Of a stretch of DNA of 64,000 bases, positions 44,413-53,598 are shown one piece after another. The stretch is from Pontixanthobacter luteolus (GTDB taxonomy: Bacteria; Pseudomonadota; Alphaproteobacteria; Sphingomonadales; Sphingomonadaceae). The notes under the pieces were generated by a model, which ran no database searches, had not been told where the DNA came from, and was given only the letters and a program-made list of their open reading frames with translations. The stretch lies in assembly GCF_009828095.1 (NCBI RefSeq), contig NZ_WTYP01000002.1:377001-441000 (forward strand), read 5' to 3'. The translations under genes were made by a program, and so were the position numbers. Position 1 is the stretch's first letter. Each line of letters opens with the position of its first letter.

Positions 44413-45492
44413 GTGCCATTCTTCACCAATGCTCCGCCCCGGGTTCAGCCCTTCTTCGGTTACCGAAGCAGCGAAATCCTGTCCATTTCCGCACGCGCTC
44501 TGCGAGGGAATGTCGCCGATTTCAATGCAGAGGGAATGCTGCGTTCCGTCCGCACGATGCTGTCGCAATTCATCTCGCATGAGGTCGCCGGGCTTCAGGT
44601 TTCGCTGACCATCACGCGCGAGGATGGCTCTGAATTAACCCGCACGCAGGAAACAGATGAGGAAGGCTTCGTCCATTTCGAGATAGAAGTGGATGACTGG
44701 CCGCTGCCGCCGACCGCGCTGTGGCACGTCGGCAAGCTGGAATGGACAGGCGGCGCAGGAGAGGCCGAATGTCATATCCTTGCCCCAGGTGCCGATACCG
44801 ATCTGGCGGTCATATCCGACATCGACGATACAATCATTGAAACCGGCATCACCGGCAGCCTTAAGGCGGTGCGCCGGAACTGGAAGCGGGTGCTGGCGCA
44901 AATGCCGCATCAGCGCGAGCATGTGCCCGGGGTGGACGGATTTTACCAAGCGCTCGGCGGAGGTGCAGGGCAGGCTTCGGAAACTCGCCTGTCGGCAACC
45001 CGCCGGCCGTTCTTCTATGTCTCCTCCAGCCCTTGGAACCTGTTCAGCTATCTTGTCGCATTCAAGAAGTCGCGCGGGCTGCCGCTCGGCCCCGTGATGC
45101 TGCGCGACTGGAGCCTGAGCCGCGAGACGCTCGGTTCCGGCGGGCACGGCGAACACAAGCGGGCCTCGATCGAAACCATCCTTGGTGCCTTTCCAGACAT
45201 GCGCTTCGCCCTGATTGGCGACGACACGCAGGGCGACCTGACCGCCTACGCATCAATCGCGGCGGATTTCCCCAACCGTATTGCCGCGATATTCATCCGG
45301 TCCGCAGGCGAAACCTTGTCGGGCGAAGAAGTCGAGGCCAAACAAGCCATTGCAGAGGCAGGGGTTCCGCTCTGGCTCGGCAGCGATTATCAGACCGGAG
45401 AAGCATTTCTGCGCGAAGCGGGGCTATCGGCCGACCGCGATGCTGCGGGAATTGTCGAGACGGTGGAACAGGTAGCAGAGGCCGCAGGCTAA
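44413..45492 (+). CDS. App1-type phosphatidate phosphatase domain protein (DUF2183)
   Basis: A 359-residue protein starting at GTG 44413 without a clear Shine-Dalgarno. The haloacid-dehalogenase-like motif ISDIDDTIIETG (D136-x-D138) is followed by FFYVSSSPWNLF, HKRASIETIL and IGDDTQGDLTAYA, the order found in yeast App1, an actin-patch phosphatidate phosphatase. The bacterial role is not known; it should remove phosphate from a lipid. It abuts the esterase gene with no intergenic base. Confidence 0.85.
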   Translation: MPFFTNAPPRVQPFFGYRSSEILSISARALRGNVADFNAEGMLRSVRTMLSQFISHEVAGLQVSLTITREDGSELTRTQETDEEGFVHFEIEVDDWPLPPTALWHVGKLEWTGGAGEAECHILAPGADTDLAVISDIDDTIIETGITGSLKAVRRNWKRVLAQMPHQREHVPGVDGFYQALGGGAGQASETRLSATRRPFFYVSSSPWNLFSYLVAFKKSRGLPLGPVMLRDWSLSRETLGSGGHGEHKRASIETILGAFPDMRFALIGDDTQGDLTAYASIAADFPNRIAAIFIRSAGETLSGEEVEAKQAIAEAGVPLWLGSDYQTGEAFLREAGLSADRDAAGIVETVEQVAEAAG

Positions 45493-46467
45493 ATGACAAC
45501 CAAGGGAAAACGGCGCATGATCTGGATTGCAGCGATCATCGTTGTGCTGCTGCTCGCAGCGGCAGCCGCGCTACAATTCGCGATTGGCCGCAACGGTCCC
45601 GCGGTGCTCGACACTGTAGACCGGATCACGGCCGGCGACCGGGGCGTGGAACTGGCCGAGAAAGTTGTCCTGGGCAGTGATCCGGCACAGAAAGTCGCCG
45701 TCTATCGCGATTTCAGCCAAGTTGCTGGCGAAAAACCGGTGCTGATTTTCGTGCATGGCGGCAGCTGGCGCAGCGGCAATCCTGACGATTACGGGTTCTT
45801 TGCGCGCGGTCTTGCGCCTGAAGGTTTCGTTGTCGTGCTGGCCGGATACAGGTTGGGCGACGCCGGTGTATTTCCCGGGATGGTGGAAGACACGGCGCGA
45901 GCGGTTGCATGGACGAAGGCGAACATTTCCCGCCATGGCGGCGACCCTGATGCGATATTCATCGCCGGACATTCTGCGGGCGCATACAACGTGGCGATGG
46001 TCGGACTCGACCGGCAGTGGCTGGGCCGCGAAGGGTTGGAGCCGGGCACCATCAAAGGCGTGATCGGCCTTGCTGGTCCGTATGATTTTTATCCTTTCGA
46101 CAGCGATTCCACGCGCGCAGCCTTCGGGGGAACCAGCGATCCGGAAGCCACCCAGCCGATCAATTTCGTTCGCGGTGATGCACCGCCCATGCTGCTGCTG
46201 ACAGGCCAGGACGATACCGTGGTGAAGCCGCGCAACACGGTGGCCCTGACTGAGGCCTTGAAAGGGCTGAACGGCCAGGTCGAGACGCACTTCATTGATG
46301 AAATGGACCACAATCTGATTATCATGGCCACCGCCAGCCCGTGGCGCGGAAGCCATTCCATTATCGAGCGGATGACCGGCTTCATGAACCGTATCACTGC
46401 CGCTGAGGCCGCTGAAATGCAGGCAAAGGGCAGCACTTCAGTTCCCGTTCAGGCCGGAGCGCCTTAA
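45493..46467 (+). CDS. Membrane-anchored alpha/beta hydrolase (carboxylesterase-like)
   Basis: A 324-residue protein with an N-terminal membrane helix (MIWIAAIIVVLLLAAAAAL) and the mature domain outside. FVHGGSW forms the oxyanion hole, GHSAGAYN carries the nucleophile Ser, GQDDTVV the Asp and MDHNLI the His of the triad. It belongs to the BD-FAE/esterase group. The ATG follows the App1 stop directly (TAAATG), and M48 protease follows 10 bp downstream. Confidence 0.88.
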   Translation: MTTKGKRRMIWIAAIIVVLLLAAAAALQFAIGRNGPAVLDTVDRITAGDRGVELAEKVVLGSDPAQKVAVYRDFSQVAGEKPVLIFVHGGSWRSGNPDDYGFFARGLAPEGFVVVLAGYRLGDAGVFPGMVEDTARAVAWTKANISRHGGDPDAIFIAGHSAGAYNVAMVGLDRQWLGREGLEPGTIKGVIGLAGPYDFYPFDSDSTRAAFGGTSDPEATQPINFVRGDAPPMLLLTGQDDTVVKPRNTVALTEALKGLNGQVETHFIDEMDHNLIIMATASPWRGSHSIIERMTGFMNRITAAEAAEMQAKGSTSVPVQAGAP

Positions 46468-46477
46468 AATCCGGGCG

Positions 46478-47833
46478 ATGCGCATCTTGTCCCGCCTGCT
46501 GGCCGCTCTTGCGGCGCTGACCATGGCTGCGCAGCCTGTTGCAGCCCAGTCGATCCTGCGCGACGCAGAGACTGAGGCGCTGCTGCAGGATATGGCCGAT
46601 CCCCTGATCGAGGCTGCCGGGCTGGAGCCGGGCAATGTCGAAGTGGTGCTGATCAATGACGGATCGATCAACGCTTTCGTAGCTGGCGGGCAGACGGTCT
46701 ACATTCACAGCGGGCTGATCAACGCCGCGGACACGGCAAATGAGGTTCAGGGCGTAATCGCGCATGAGCTTGGTCATATTACTGGCGGGCACGTCAATCG
46801 CATCAGCGAGGGCATGAGCTCTGCCTCTAATATCTCGATCCTGTCACTGCTAATCGCCGCCGCAGCAATTGCTGCGGGGGCAGGCGAGGCCGGAATGGGC
46901 ATCATGGCCGCTGGACAGCAGGCCGCGATGGGCAAATTCCTGGCGTTTTCGCGGGTTCAGGAATCGTCCGCCGATGCTGCCGGGGCAGAGTATCTGTCCA
47001 AGGCCGGAATTTCCGGGCGCGGCTCGCTGGAATTCTTCAAGAAGCTGCAGAACCTGGAATTTCGATACGGCATCAAGCAGAATGACGACGCGACATTCTC
47101 GCGCACGCATCCGCTTTCAGGTGACCGTATTTCCACCCTGCGCGAAACCTATGTCATCGATCCGGCATGGGATGCTCCAGACGACACGGACATTCAGCGC
47201 CGTTTCGAACGGGTAAAAGCCAAGCTTTACGGATTTCAGGCCGAACCCAAGAAGACGCTGCAATATTATCCGGAAACACGGCAGGATATTCCCGCCCGCT
47301 ATGCGCGCGCCTATGCCTATCACAAGAGCGCGCTGGTCGATAAAGCTCTCTCCGAAACGGAAGGCTTGCTCCAGCTCGATCCGCAAGATCCGTATTTTCT
47401 CGAACTGAAGGGCCAGGTCCTGCTAGAATCGGGCCGGCCGGTGGAGGCGCTGGAACCGCTGCGCAAGGCGACGGTGCTGACCCGCAGCGAACCGCTGATC
47501 GCATCCATGTTCGGCCATGCATTGATCGCAACCGAAGACAAAACCCATTTCGAGGAAGCGGAGCAGGTGCTGCGCGCAGCGGTGGGGCGCGACCGGTTGA
47601 ACCCGTTTGCCTGGTACCAGCTGGGCGTGGTCTATGCCGCACGCGGCGACATGCCCCGGGCACGGCTCGCTAGCGCGGAACAGCAAGTGATGAGCCGCCA
47701 GTATGCCCTCGCCATCCGCAGCGCACAGTTCGCGGAAGCTGGCCTGCCCACTGGCTCGCCCGACTGGATCAGGGCGCAGGATATCGCCTTGCAAGCCCGC
47801 GCCGAGCTTGAACGCGAGCAAGAGCGCCGCTAG
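46478..47833 (+). CDS. M48-family periplasmic metalloprotease with TPRs (BepA-like)
   Basis: A 451-residue protein with a signal peptide (VAAQ, about residue 24), the zinc motif HELGH at residues 96-100 with a further Glu in ESSADAAGAEYL, and a C-terminal half of tetratricopeptide-like helices (PARYARAYAYHKSALVDKALSE, DPQDPYFLELKGQVLLESGRPVEAL). This is the layout of BepA/YfgC, which helps or degrades outer-membrane proteins such as LptD during assembly. It precedes a DsbA-like gene by 10 bp. Confidence 0.92.
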   Translation: MRILSRLLAALAALTMAAQPVAAQSILRDAETEALLQDMADPLIEAAGLEPGNVEVVLINDGSINAFVAGGQTVYIHSGLINAADTANEVQGVIAHELGHITGGHVNRISEGMSSASNISILSLLIAAAAIAAGAGEAGMGIMAAGQQAAMGKFLAFSRVQESSADAAGAEYLSKAGISGRGSLEFFKKLQNLEFRYGIKQNDDATFSRTHPLSGDRISTLRETYVIDPAWDAPDDTDIQRRFERVKAKLYGFQAEPKKTLQYYPETRQDIPARYARAYAYHKSALVDKALSETEGLLQLDPQDPYFLELKGQVLLESGRPVEALEPLRKATVLTRSEPLIASMFGHALIATEDKTHFEEAEQVLRAAVGRDRLNPFAWYQLGVVYAARGDMPRARLASAEQQVMSRQYALAIRSAQFAEAGLPTGSPDWIRAQDIALQARAELEREQERR

Positions 47834-47843
47834 CCATCTAAAG

Positions 47844-48551
47844 ATGCAGAACCTGTCCACCCGTAGCATTGCGCTCGTCGCCCTCGTGTCGCTGATTTTC
47901 GGCTTTGGAGGGGCGGCCTTGTGGTCGATTTCCGGCCTGGGTCACAGCCAGACGCGGGACTACCTGCTCGAAAACCCGAAAATCCTGCCTGAATTGGTGG
48001 CAAACTGGGAAAAACAGCAAGCGAACGAGCGACTGGCCAACGTCGCCGGTGAAGTCACAAAGCCGTTTCCGGGCGCGATCCTTGGCAATCCCAACGGCAC
48101 GGTCACGCTGGTTGAATTCACCGACTATGGATGCACGTTCTGCCGGATGAGCCGCGAGAACGTGGAGGCACTGACCGCCGCCAATCCTGATCTAAAAGTC
48201 GTCATTCGCGAATGGCCCATTTTTCAGGGCAGCGATGCTGCGGCCAAGATGGCGCTGGCCGCCGCCAAACAGGGCAAGTTCCGCGAATTTCACGAAGCGA
48301 TGTTCGACAACGGCCCGCCCAATGAAGATAATATCATGAGCGCGGCAGCAATCGCCGGTATCGATCTGGCGCTGGCGCAGCAATTCGTAACCTCTCAGGA
48401 AGCGGATTTCGAACTGGCGCAAAACATGACCATGGCGCGCAATCTCGGTTTCACCGGGACGCCTAGCTGGATCGTTGGCAGCGAAGTCATCGAAGGCGCG
48501 GTGGGCGAAGAACGGCTGCAGGAAGCAATCGACGCCGCCCGGGATTCCTGA
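47844..48551 (+). CDS. DsbA-family thiol oxidoreductase (BdbD/ScsC-like)
   Basis: A 235-residue protein anchored by an N-terminal helix (ALVALVSLIFGFGGAALW). A short helical ILPELVANW segment, common in this group, precedes the thioredoxin fold with C97-TFC-100 and the cis-Pro loop FTGTPSWIV. It makes or rearranges disulfides in periplasmic proteins. Operon position between two proteases fits envelope quality control. No DsbB partner is visible. Confidence 0.92.
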   Translation: MQNLSTRSIALVALVSLIFGFGGAALWSISGLGHSQTRDYLLENPKILPELVANWEKQQANERLANVAGEVTKPFPGAILGNPNGTVTLVEFTDYGCTFCRMSRENVEALTAANPDLKVVIREWPIFQGSDAAAKMALAAAKQGKFREFHEAMFDNGPPNEDNIMSAAAIAGIDLALAQQFVTSQEADFELAQNMTMARNLGFTGTPSWIVGSEVIEGAVGEERLQEAIDAARDS

Positions 48552-48553
48552 TC

Positions 48554-49510
48554 ATGCGCGGGCGGGCGGCAATATTATTCATTGCGGCCGCATGTTTTTC
48601 AGCCCCCCTTACAGCGCAGGATAATTTCTCCAAGGATTTCAGCCGCCTGCAGCAGCAAGACAGTTATCTGCAATCGATTGGCTGGAAGCTGGTAACCGGC
48701 AATGCCGCATTTTGTGACCAGACAAAGCCCGCCACAGGGCTGCTGATCCAGGATGCGGCCGGTTATGGCGATCCGGCAAGAGTGCGCGCCGAAACCGGTA
48801 TTGGCGGCGATATTTTCATCCATGCGGTTGTTCCGCGCAGCCCGGCAGCGCTTGCCGGTATCGATGCGCCTGAAGAATTGACCGCAATCGATGGCATGGA
48901 ATTGGCGGCGCTTCCTCTTGACGAAGACCGCTTGTGGCAACGCCAACTCGATATAATGGCGATGATCGCCGCTTCGCTGGCTGAGGATGGCACGGTTGAA
49001 TTATCGATCGCGGGCAGACCCGGTCCGGCGGCAATCACCGGCAAACGCGCATGCGCTTCGCGGTTTGAACTGATTTCGGGCCGGTCCAGTGTCAGCACCA
49101 ATGGCACGCGGATCGCAGTGGGGCGCGACTTCGCCGGCCTCGGCTATGCAGAAGACGAATTCGCCGCCGCGCTGGCCCATGAACTGGCGCATAATCTGCT
49201 CGGCCATGCTGGCTGGCTGGATACCAACGGGCGCGGCAGACGCAACGTGCGCAAAACGGAGGACGAGGCCGACCGGCTGATGCCTTGGCTACTCGCCAAT
49301 GCAGGATACGACCCTGCAGCAGCAGTGCGCTTTCTCGAACGCTGGGGGCCGAAAAACGGCGGCGGCCTGTTCCGCAAACGCACCCATTCAGGATGGGACG
49401 AACGGGCAGAAGCAGTCGCGGCAGAAATCCCCCGCGTACTGGCGTCGCAAAGCCGCCGCGGTGCAGCTGACTGGAAAGCGGATTTCGCGCGGATTATCGC
49501 CCTGGATTAG
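48554..49510 (+). CDS. Secreted M48-type metalloprotease with PDZ-like region
   Basis: A 318-residue protein with a signal peptide (PLTAQ, about residue 21). A PDZ-like segment (FIHAVVPRSPAALAGIDAPEELTAIDG) precedes the zinc motif HELAHNLLGH at residues 209-218 and TEDEADRLMPWLLANAGYD, whose Glu would be the third metal ligand. Starts 2 bp after the DsbA-like stop. Its 3' end overlaps the convergent HD-domain gene by 4 bp. Confidence 0.82.
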   Translation: MRGRAAILFIAAACFSAPLTAQDNFSKDFSRLQQQDSYLQSIGWKLVTGNAAFCDQTKPATGLLIQDAAGYGDPARVRAETGIGGDIFIHAVVPRSPAALAGIDAPEELTAIDGMELAALPLDEDRLWQRQLDIMAMIAASLAEDGTVELSIAGRPGPAAITGKRACASRFELISGRSSVSTNGTRIAVGRDFAGLGYAEDEFAAALAHELAHNLLGHAGWLDTNGRGRRNVRKTEDEADRLMPWLLANAGYDPAAAVRFLERWGPKNGGGLFRKRTHSGWDERAEAVAAEIPRVLASQSRRGAADWKADFARIIALD

Positions 49511-50109
49511 TCGTCCGAGACGTACATCGACGACAGCGGGCGGGCAAAAACGCGCTTCACCATCGGTTCGAAAAATTCCAGCGGCTCGCTGTCGTAATCC
49601 GGGTCGAATGCAGCCTGGTCGTATTTCTCGCAGAATTCCGCGCACGCATCGAAGTACGGGCTGTCACGAAACTGGTCGCGTGTATTCTGATCCATGCCCA
49701 GGAAGTGGAAGAAGTAATATCCCTGGAACGCGCCGTGGTGCTGGCAGATCCAGTGCTCTTCCTCGGTCACGAACGGCTTGATGATGGCAGCGGCCACATC
49801 GGGGTGGTTGTAGGAACCGAGTGTGTCGCCGATATCGTGCAGCAGCGCCATGACCACGTAACGTTCGCCGCGCCCATCGCGGTGCGCGCGGGTCGCGGTT
49901 TGCAGCGAATGCTGGAGCCGGCACACGGGGAACCCGCCAAAATCGCCTTCGAGCAGCTTGAGGTGGGTCAGAACCCGGTCAGGCAGGTCGGCAGCAAATT
50001 CGAGGTAGTGCTTCTGGATGATTTTCCAGTCAGCCTCTGTCCCCTCTTTCATCTCACGAAATTTGGCGTGTTCCGCCACTGCGTGCATCTGGCCCGTCTT
50101 GATATCCAT
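49507..50109 (-). CDS. HD-domain protein, possibly a di-iron oxygenase type
   Basis: A 200-residue cytoplasmic protein with an HD-type metal centre: RLQHSLQTA, ALLHDIGD, NHPDVAA, WICQHHGAFQG and KYDQAAFD. The closing aromatic, His-rich part resembles the inositol-oxygenase / PhnZ group, which uses a mixed-valent di-iron site, more than it does nucleotide phosphohydrolases, but this is only pattern-based. It stands alone, convergent with the protease gene. The 149 bp before the LytS gene contain promoters at most. Confidence 0.7.
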   Translation of the reverse strand: MDIKTGQMHAVAEHAKFREMKEGTEADWKIIQKHYLEFAADLPDRVLTHLKLLEGDFGGFPVCRLQHSLQTATRAHRDGRGERYVVMALLHDIGDTLGSYNHPDVAAAIIKPFVTEEEHWICQHHGAFQGYYFFHFLGMDQNTRDQFRDSPYFDACAEFCEKYDQAAFDPDYDSEPLEFFEPMVKRVFARPLSSMYVSDD

Positions 50110-50258
50110 TGGTGAGTCCTCTCCTTGGCGCTCAGTAATACCTCATGCCGATCCAAGTGTAAAACCTTCCCAGTCAGCGCGGGTGCGCAGCGCCGATACA
50201 AAACCGCAGATGCAAAACTGGTGTGACCTTTTCTGTCTTTTTCGGCTAAGGAGGGGGA

Positions 50259-51488
50259 ATGGCTGTCTTGCCCTTTCAACCCACACCGTTTTTCAAGAAC
50301 AAGAACCGCGCGTTCTGGAACCTGCAATTCGCGGGCTGGGGCGGCGCATTCCTGTTGCGTGCGATCACCGGCTTGGTCGGCGGACAGGATGCAAGCTTCC
50401 TCGTCATTGTCGCGATCGAGGCGATTACAGGCTTTTCCATCAGCCTGGTCCTGTCGGTAATCTACCAGCGTCTGATGACGCAGAAACCGCTCGTCACATG
50501 GGCCAGCACCGCAGTCGTGCTGACTTTTGCCGTATGGCTGTTCACCTTCATCATCGCATGGGTAATCAGCCTGACGCGGGCCAGTTTCGACGGCAATTTC
50601 GTTTCGCTGTTCATCGGGTTCCTGATCTGGCCACTGACCCTGCTTGGCGGGTGGTCGGCGCTCTATTACGCGATCAATTTCTTCCTTCAGGTGGAAGAAC
50701 AGGCCGACCGGCTGGAACGGCTGGAAGCGCAGGCGACCAGTGCCCAGCTGGCCATGCTGCGATATCAGCTGAACCCGCATTTCCTGTTCAACACGCTCAA
50801 TTCGATCAGCACGCTGGTGCTGCTGAAACAGACTGCGCCAGCCAACGCCATGCTGACCCGGCTGTCATCGTTTCTGCGCCACACGCTGATGATCGAGGCC
50901 AGCGGAACGGTGACGCTGGAACAGGAAATCGAGACGCTTAAACTCTATCTCGGCATTGAAAGAATGCGGTTTGAGGAAAGGCTGCGCACCGAATTCAACA
51001 TCGAGCCGGATGCGGCCCTTGCCTGCCTGCCGGCTATGCTGCTGCAGCCGCTTGTCGAAAATGCCATCAAATACGCTGTCTCGCCGCAGGAAGAAGGGGC
51101 GAAGATCAGCCTTGAGGCGCAACTCGTCGGACAAAGGCTGCGCGTCACCGTTTCGGACACCGGCCCGGGCTTGCCCAGCGACGGCGGCCACCACATTCTC
51201 CCTGATGCTTTGACAGGAGAGGGTCGTGCGGTTTCAACGGGCGTCGGATTGGCAAATATTCGCGACCGTTTGGCACAGGCTTACGGCGATGATCACCTGT
51301 TCGAGATTCGTACGCCGCCGACAGGTGGCTTCATCGTGATAATCGAATTGCCCTTTACGAAAGCAGAAGATGACGCCGAGCAGGCCGCCCCCCGGGCTGT
51401 GTCCGGCACCAACCCCCAGGTCGCACCCCCCAAGTCCGCAATGCCCGCACCGGCGCTGACTTCGCGACAGATCGGAACCCAAACATGA
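50259..51488 (+). CDS. LytS/YehU-type sensor histidine kinase
   Basis: A 409-residue kinase with four membrane helices in the first 150 residues, a short coiled coil (VEEQADRLERLEAQATSAQL) and the His_kinase box LNPHFLFNTLNSISTL with His174, then an ATPase domain (PLVENAIKYA, VSDTGPGL, GVGLANIRDRL). The Pro-rich tail is low-complexity. The start has a strong AAGGAGGGGG. It overlaps the LytTR regulator by ATGA; the pair is common in sphingomonads and its signal is unknown. Confidence 0.92.
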   Translation: MAVLPFQPTPFFKNKNRAFWNLQFAGWGGAFLLRAITGLVGGQDASFLVIVAIEAITGFSISLVLSVIYQRLMTQKPLVTWASTAVVLTFAVWLFTFIIAWVISLTRASFDGNFVSLFIGFLIWPLTLLGGWSALYYAINFFLQVEEQADRLERLEAQATSAQLAMLRYQLNPHFLFNTLNSISTLVLLKQTAPANAMLTRLSSFLRHTLMIEASGTVTLEQEIETLKLYLGIERMRFEERLRTEFNIEPDAALACLPAMLLQPLVENAIKYAVSPQEEGAKISLEAQLVGQRLRVTVSDTGPGLPSDGGHHILPDALTGEGRAVSTGVGLANIRDRLAQAYGDDHLFEIRTPPTGGFIVIIELPFTKAEDDAEQAAPRAVSGTNPQVAPPKSAMPAPALTSRQIGTQT

Positions 51489-52282
51489 CTATCCGCGCGA
51501 TAATCGTCGATGACGAAAAACTGGCCATTCAGGGCCTCCAGCTGCGCCTCGATGCGTTTGAAGATGTCGAGGTGATCGACACCTGCGCCAATGGCCGCGA
51601 AGCCATCCGCAAGATCAAGACCCAGAAACCCGACGTCGTCTTTCTCGACATCCAGATGCCGGGATTTGACGGCTTCAGCGTGGTCAAGGGCGTGATGGAA
51701 ATCGAACCGCCACTGATCGTGTTCGTCACCGCTTTCCAGGAACATGCAATCCGCGCGTTCGAGGCCAATGCCGTCAATTACCTGATGAAACCGGTCGACG
51801 AGGACAAGCTGGCCGACACCATCGAACGCATCCGCGTGCGCCTGGCGGAGAAAAAATCTTCCGAAGAGGCGGAAAAGCTGATGAACGTGCTGGCGGAAGT
51901 GGCACCTGACGCAGCCGAGGAATTCACCGAAGGTGACGGCGAAAGCAGCGAACGGTTCGAAAAACTGATCAATGTGAAAGACCGCGGGCAAATCTTCCGC
52001 GTCGAAGTCGAATCGATCGAACATATCGAGGCAGCGGGTGACTATATGTGCATCTACACCGGCGACAATTCGCTGATCCTGCGCGAGACGATGAAGGATC
52101 TGGAGCGGCGCCTTGATCCGCGCAAGTTCCAGCGCGTGCACCGCTCGACCATCGTCAATCTCGACCAGGTCCGGCAGGTGAAACCGCACACGAACGGCGA
52201 ATGCTTCCTCGTGCTCGATTCCGGGGCGGAAGTTAAGGTTTCGCGCAGCTACCGCGATGTCGTCGCGCGTTTCGTACATTAA
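51485..52282 (+). CDS. LytTR-type response regulator
   Basis: A 265-residue regulator: receiver domain with DDEK near residue 9, phosphoacceptor Asp55 (VVFLDIQMPGFDG) and Lys in YLMKPVDEDKL, an acidic linker, then a C-terminal LytTR DNA-binding domain (DYMCIYTGDNSLILRETM, FQRVHRSTIVNLDQV, VSRSYRDVVARF). nadC follows 12 bp downstream and may be cotranscribed. Confidence 0.93.
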   Translation: MTIRAIIVDDEKLAIQGLQLRLDAFEDVEVIDTCANGREAIRKIKTQKPDVVFLDIQMPGFDGFSVVKGVMEIEPPLIVFVTAFQEHAIRAFEANAVNYLMKPVDEDKLADTIERIRVRLAEKKSSEEAEKLMNVLAEVAPDAAEEFTEGDGESSERFEKLINVKDRGQIFRVEVESIEHIEAAGDYMCIYTGDNSLILRETMKDLERRLDPRKFQRVHRSTIVNLDQVRQVKPHTNGECFLVLDSGAEVKVSRSYRDVVARFVH

Positions 52283-52294
52283 GGAGACAGGGAT

Positions 52295-53158
52295 TTGACG
52301 CAGTGGTCGCTGGAGGGGTTCGACCTCGACGCATTTGTGCGCGAAACGCTCGCGGAAGATCTGGGCAATGGCCTGCCGGGCGGCGGGCATGACGTAACTT
52401 CGGAAAGCGTCATTCCAGCCGATGCCCGCTTTTCCGGCGTGATGGACAGCCGCGATCCGATCAGCGTTGCAGGGTTGCCGATTGCGGAGGCGTTCTTTCG
52501 CGCGCTCGATCCTGACATGGAGATCGAAATTCTGGTCGCAGAAGGCCAGTCGGTACCCGCCGGTTCGGACCTGATGCGCCTGTCGGGAAATGCCCGCGCC
52601 ATGCTGACCGCGGAACGCAGCGCGCTCAACACCGTGCAGCATCTGTCCGGCATCGCGACCATGGTGCGCGAATATGTCGACACGATGGACAATCCGGATT
52701 GCACCCTGCTGGATACGCGCAAGACCATTCCCGGCCTGCGGCATCTGGAAAAATACGCCGTGCGCATGGGCGGCGGAAATAATCACCGCATGGGATTGTG
52801 GGATGCGGCGATGATCAAGGACAACCACGTGCTAGTCGCCGGTAATGTGGCAGAGGCCGTGCGCCGCGCCCGCGAGGCAGGCACCGAGACCATCATTTGC
52901 GAGGTCGACCGGCTGGACCAGATCGAACCCGCGCTTGAGGCGGGTGCAACCCGTCTGCTGCTCGACAATATGGAGCCGGACACGCTGCGCGAAGCGGTGG
53001 CGATGGTGGCCGGACGCGTACCGACAGAAGCGAGCGGCGGGATCAATCTGCAAACGATCAAAGCCAAGGCGGCGACCGGTGTAGATTACGTGTCAGTCGG
53101 CCGCCTGACGCAAAGTGCGCCCGCAGCCGATATCGGGCTGGATTTCACGCCGCTGTGA
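52295..53158 (+). CDS. nadC: Nicotinate-nucleotide pyrophosphorylase (carboxylating)
   Basis: A 287-residue enzyme converting quinolinate and PRPP to nicotinate mononucleotide in NAD synthesis. LAEDLGNGLPGGGHDVTSE, LNTVQHLSGIAT, LLDTRKTIPGLRHLEKYAVRMGGG split across the active site, NHRMGLWDAAMIKDNH and EASGGINL are conserved. The start is TTG at 52295: AAGGAGA lies 8 nt before it and no ATG is placed better. nadA and nadB are not in the window. Confidence 0.95.
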   Translation: MTQWSLEGFDLDAFVRETLAEDLGNGLPGGGHDVTSESVIPADARFSGVMDSRDPISVAGLPIAEAFFRALDPDMEIEILVAEGQSVPAGSDLMRLSGNARAMLTAERSALNTVQHLSGIATMVREYVDTMDNPDCTLLDTRKTIPGLRHLEKYAVRMGGGNNHRMGLWDAAMIKDNHVLVAGNVAEAVRRAREAGTETIICEVDRLDQIEPALEAGATRLLLDNMEPDTLREAVAMVAGRVPTEASGGINLQTIKAKAATGVDYVSVGRLTQSAPAADIGLDFTPL

Positions 53159-53598
53159 GGGCCGCTGGCCCGAGGCCAATTGCCATTCGCCTGTTCGCGG
53201 GCGCGTTTTTTACAGCCGCAGTGATTTCGTTCGGGTATTCGATGGCCAATATTTCCGGCCATCAGGCGCTTCTGACGCGGACCATCCCGGAAATCGTCTG
53301 GTCACGGGATCTTACAATTGTCGTGGTGTCTGCGCGGCTGTCGGTTGCGCTCATCCCGATTGCATTAGTATGGTTTTTCGCCGCAAGGTTCGCCCGGTGG
53401 ATGATCGCGCTGCTCGCATTCGGCAGGCTCATCAATCTTCCTGGATTGTTTGCGATGTTGGGATATTCCAGCAGCATGTTCGCACTCCAGTCCACATCGA
53501 TGGCCCTTGCCTTCATTGCGGCAGCTCTGCTGTTTACGCCAAAGGCGAATGACTGGTTCAGCAATAAGGGACGCACGAATGCTGCGATATTTGAGTAA
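53155..53598 (+). CDS. Small polytopic membrane protein of unknown function
   Basis: A 147-residue protein with four hydrophobic segments (LFAGAFFTAAVISFGYSM; LSVALIPIALVWFFAA; MIALLAFGRLINLPGLFAML; MALAFIAAALLF). Its GTG start overlaps the nadC stop (GTGA) and its 3' end overlaps the RNase T2 start by 20 bases, so it is embedded in a coupled run. No motif is recognised. Confidence 0.65.
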   Translation: MRAAGPRPIAIRLFAGAFFTAAVISFGYSMANISGHQALLTRTIPEIVWSRDLTIVVVSARLSVALIPIALVWFFAARFARWMIALLAFGRLINLPGLFAMLGYSSSMFALQSTSMALAFIAAALLFTPKANDWFSNKGRTNAAIFE

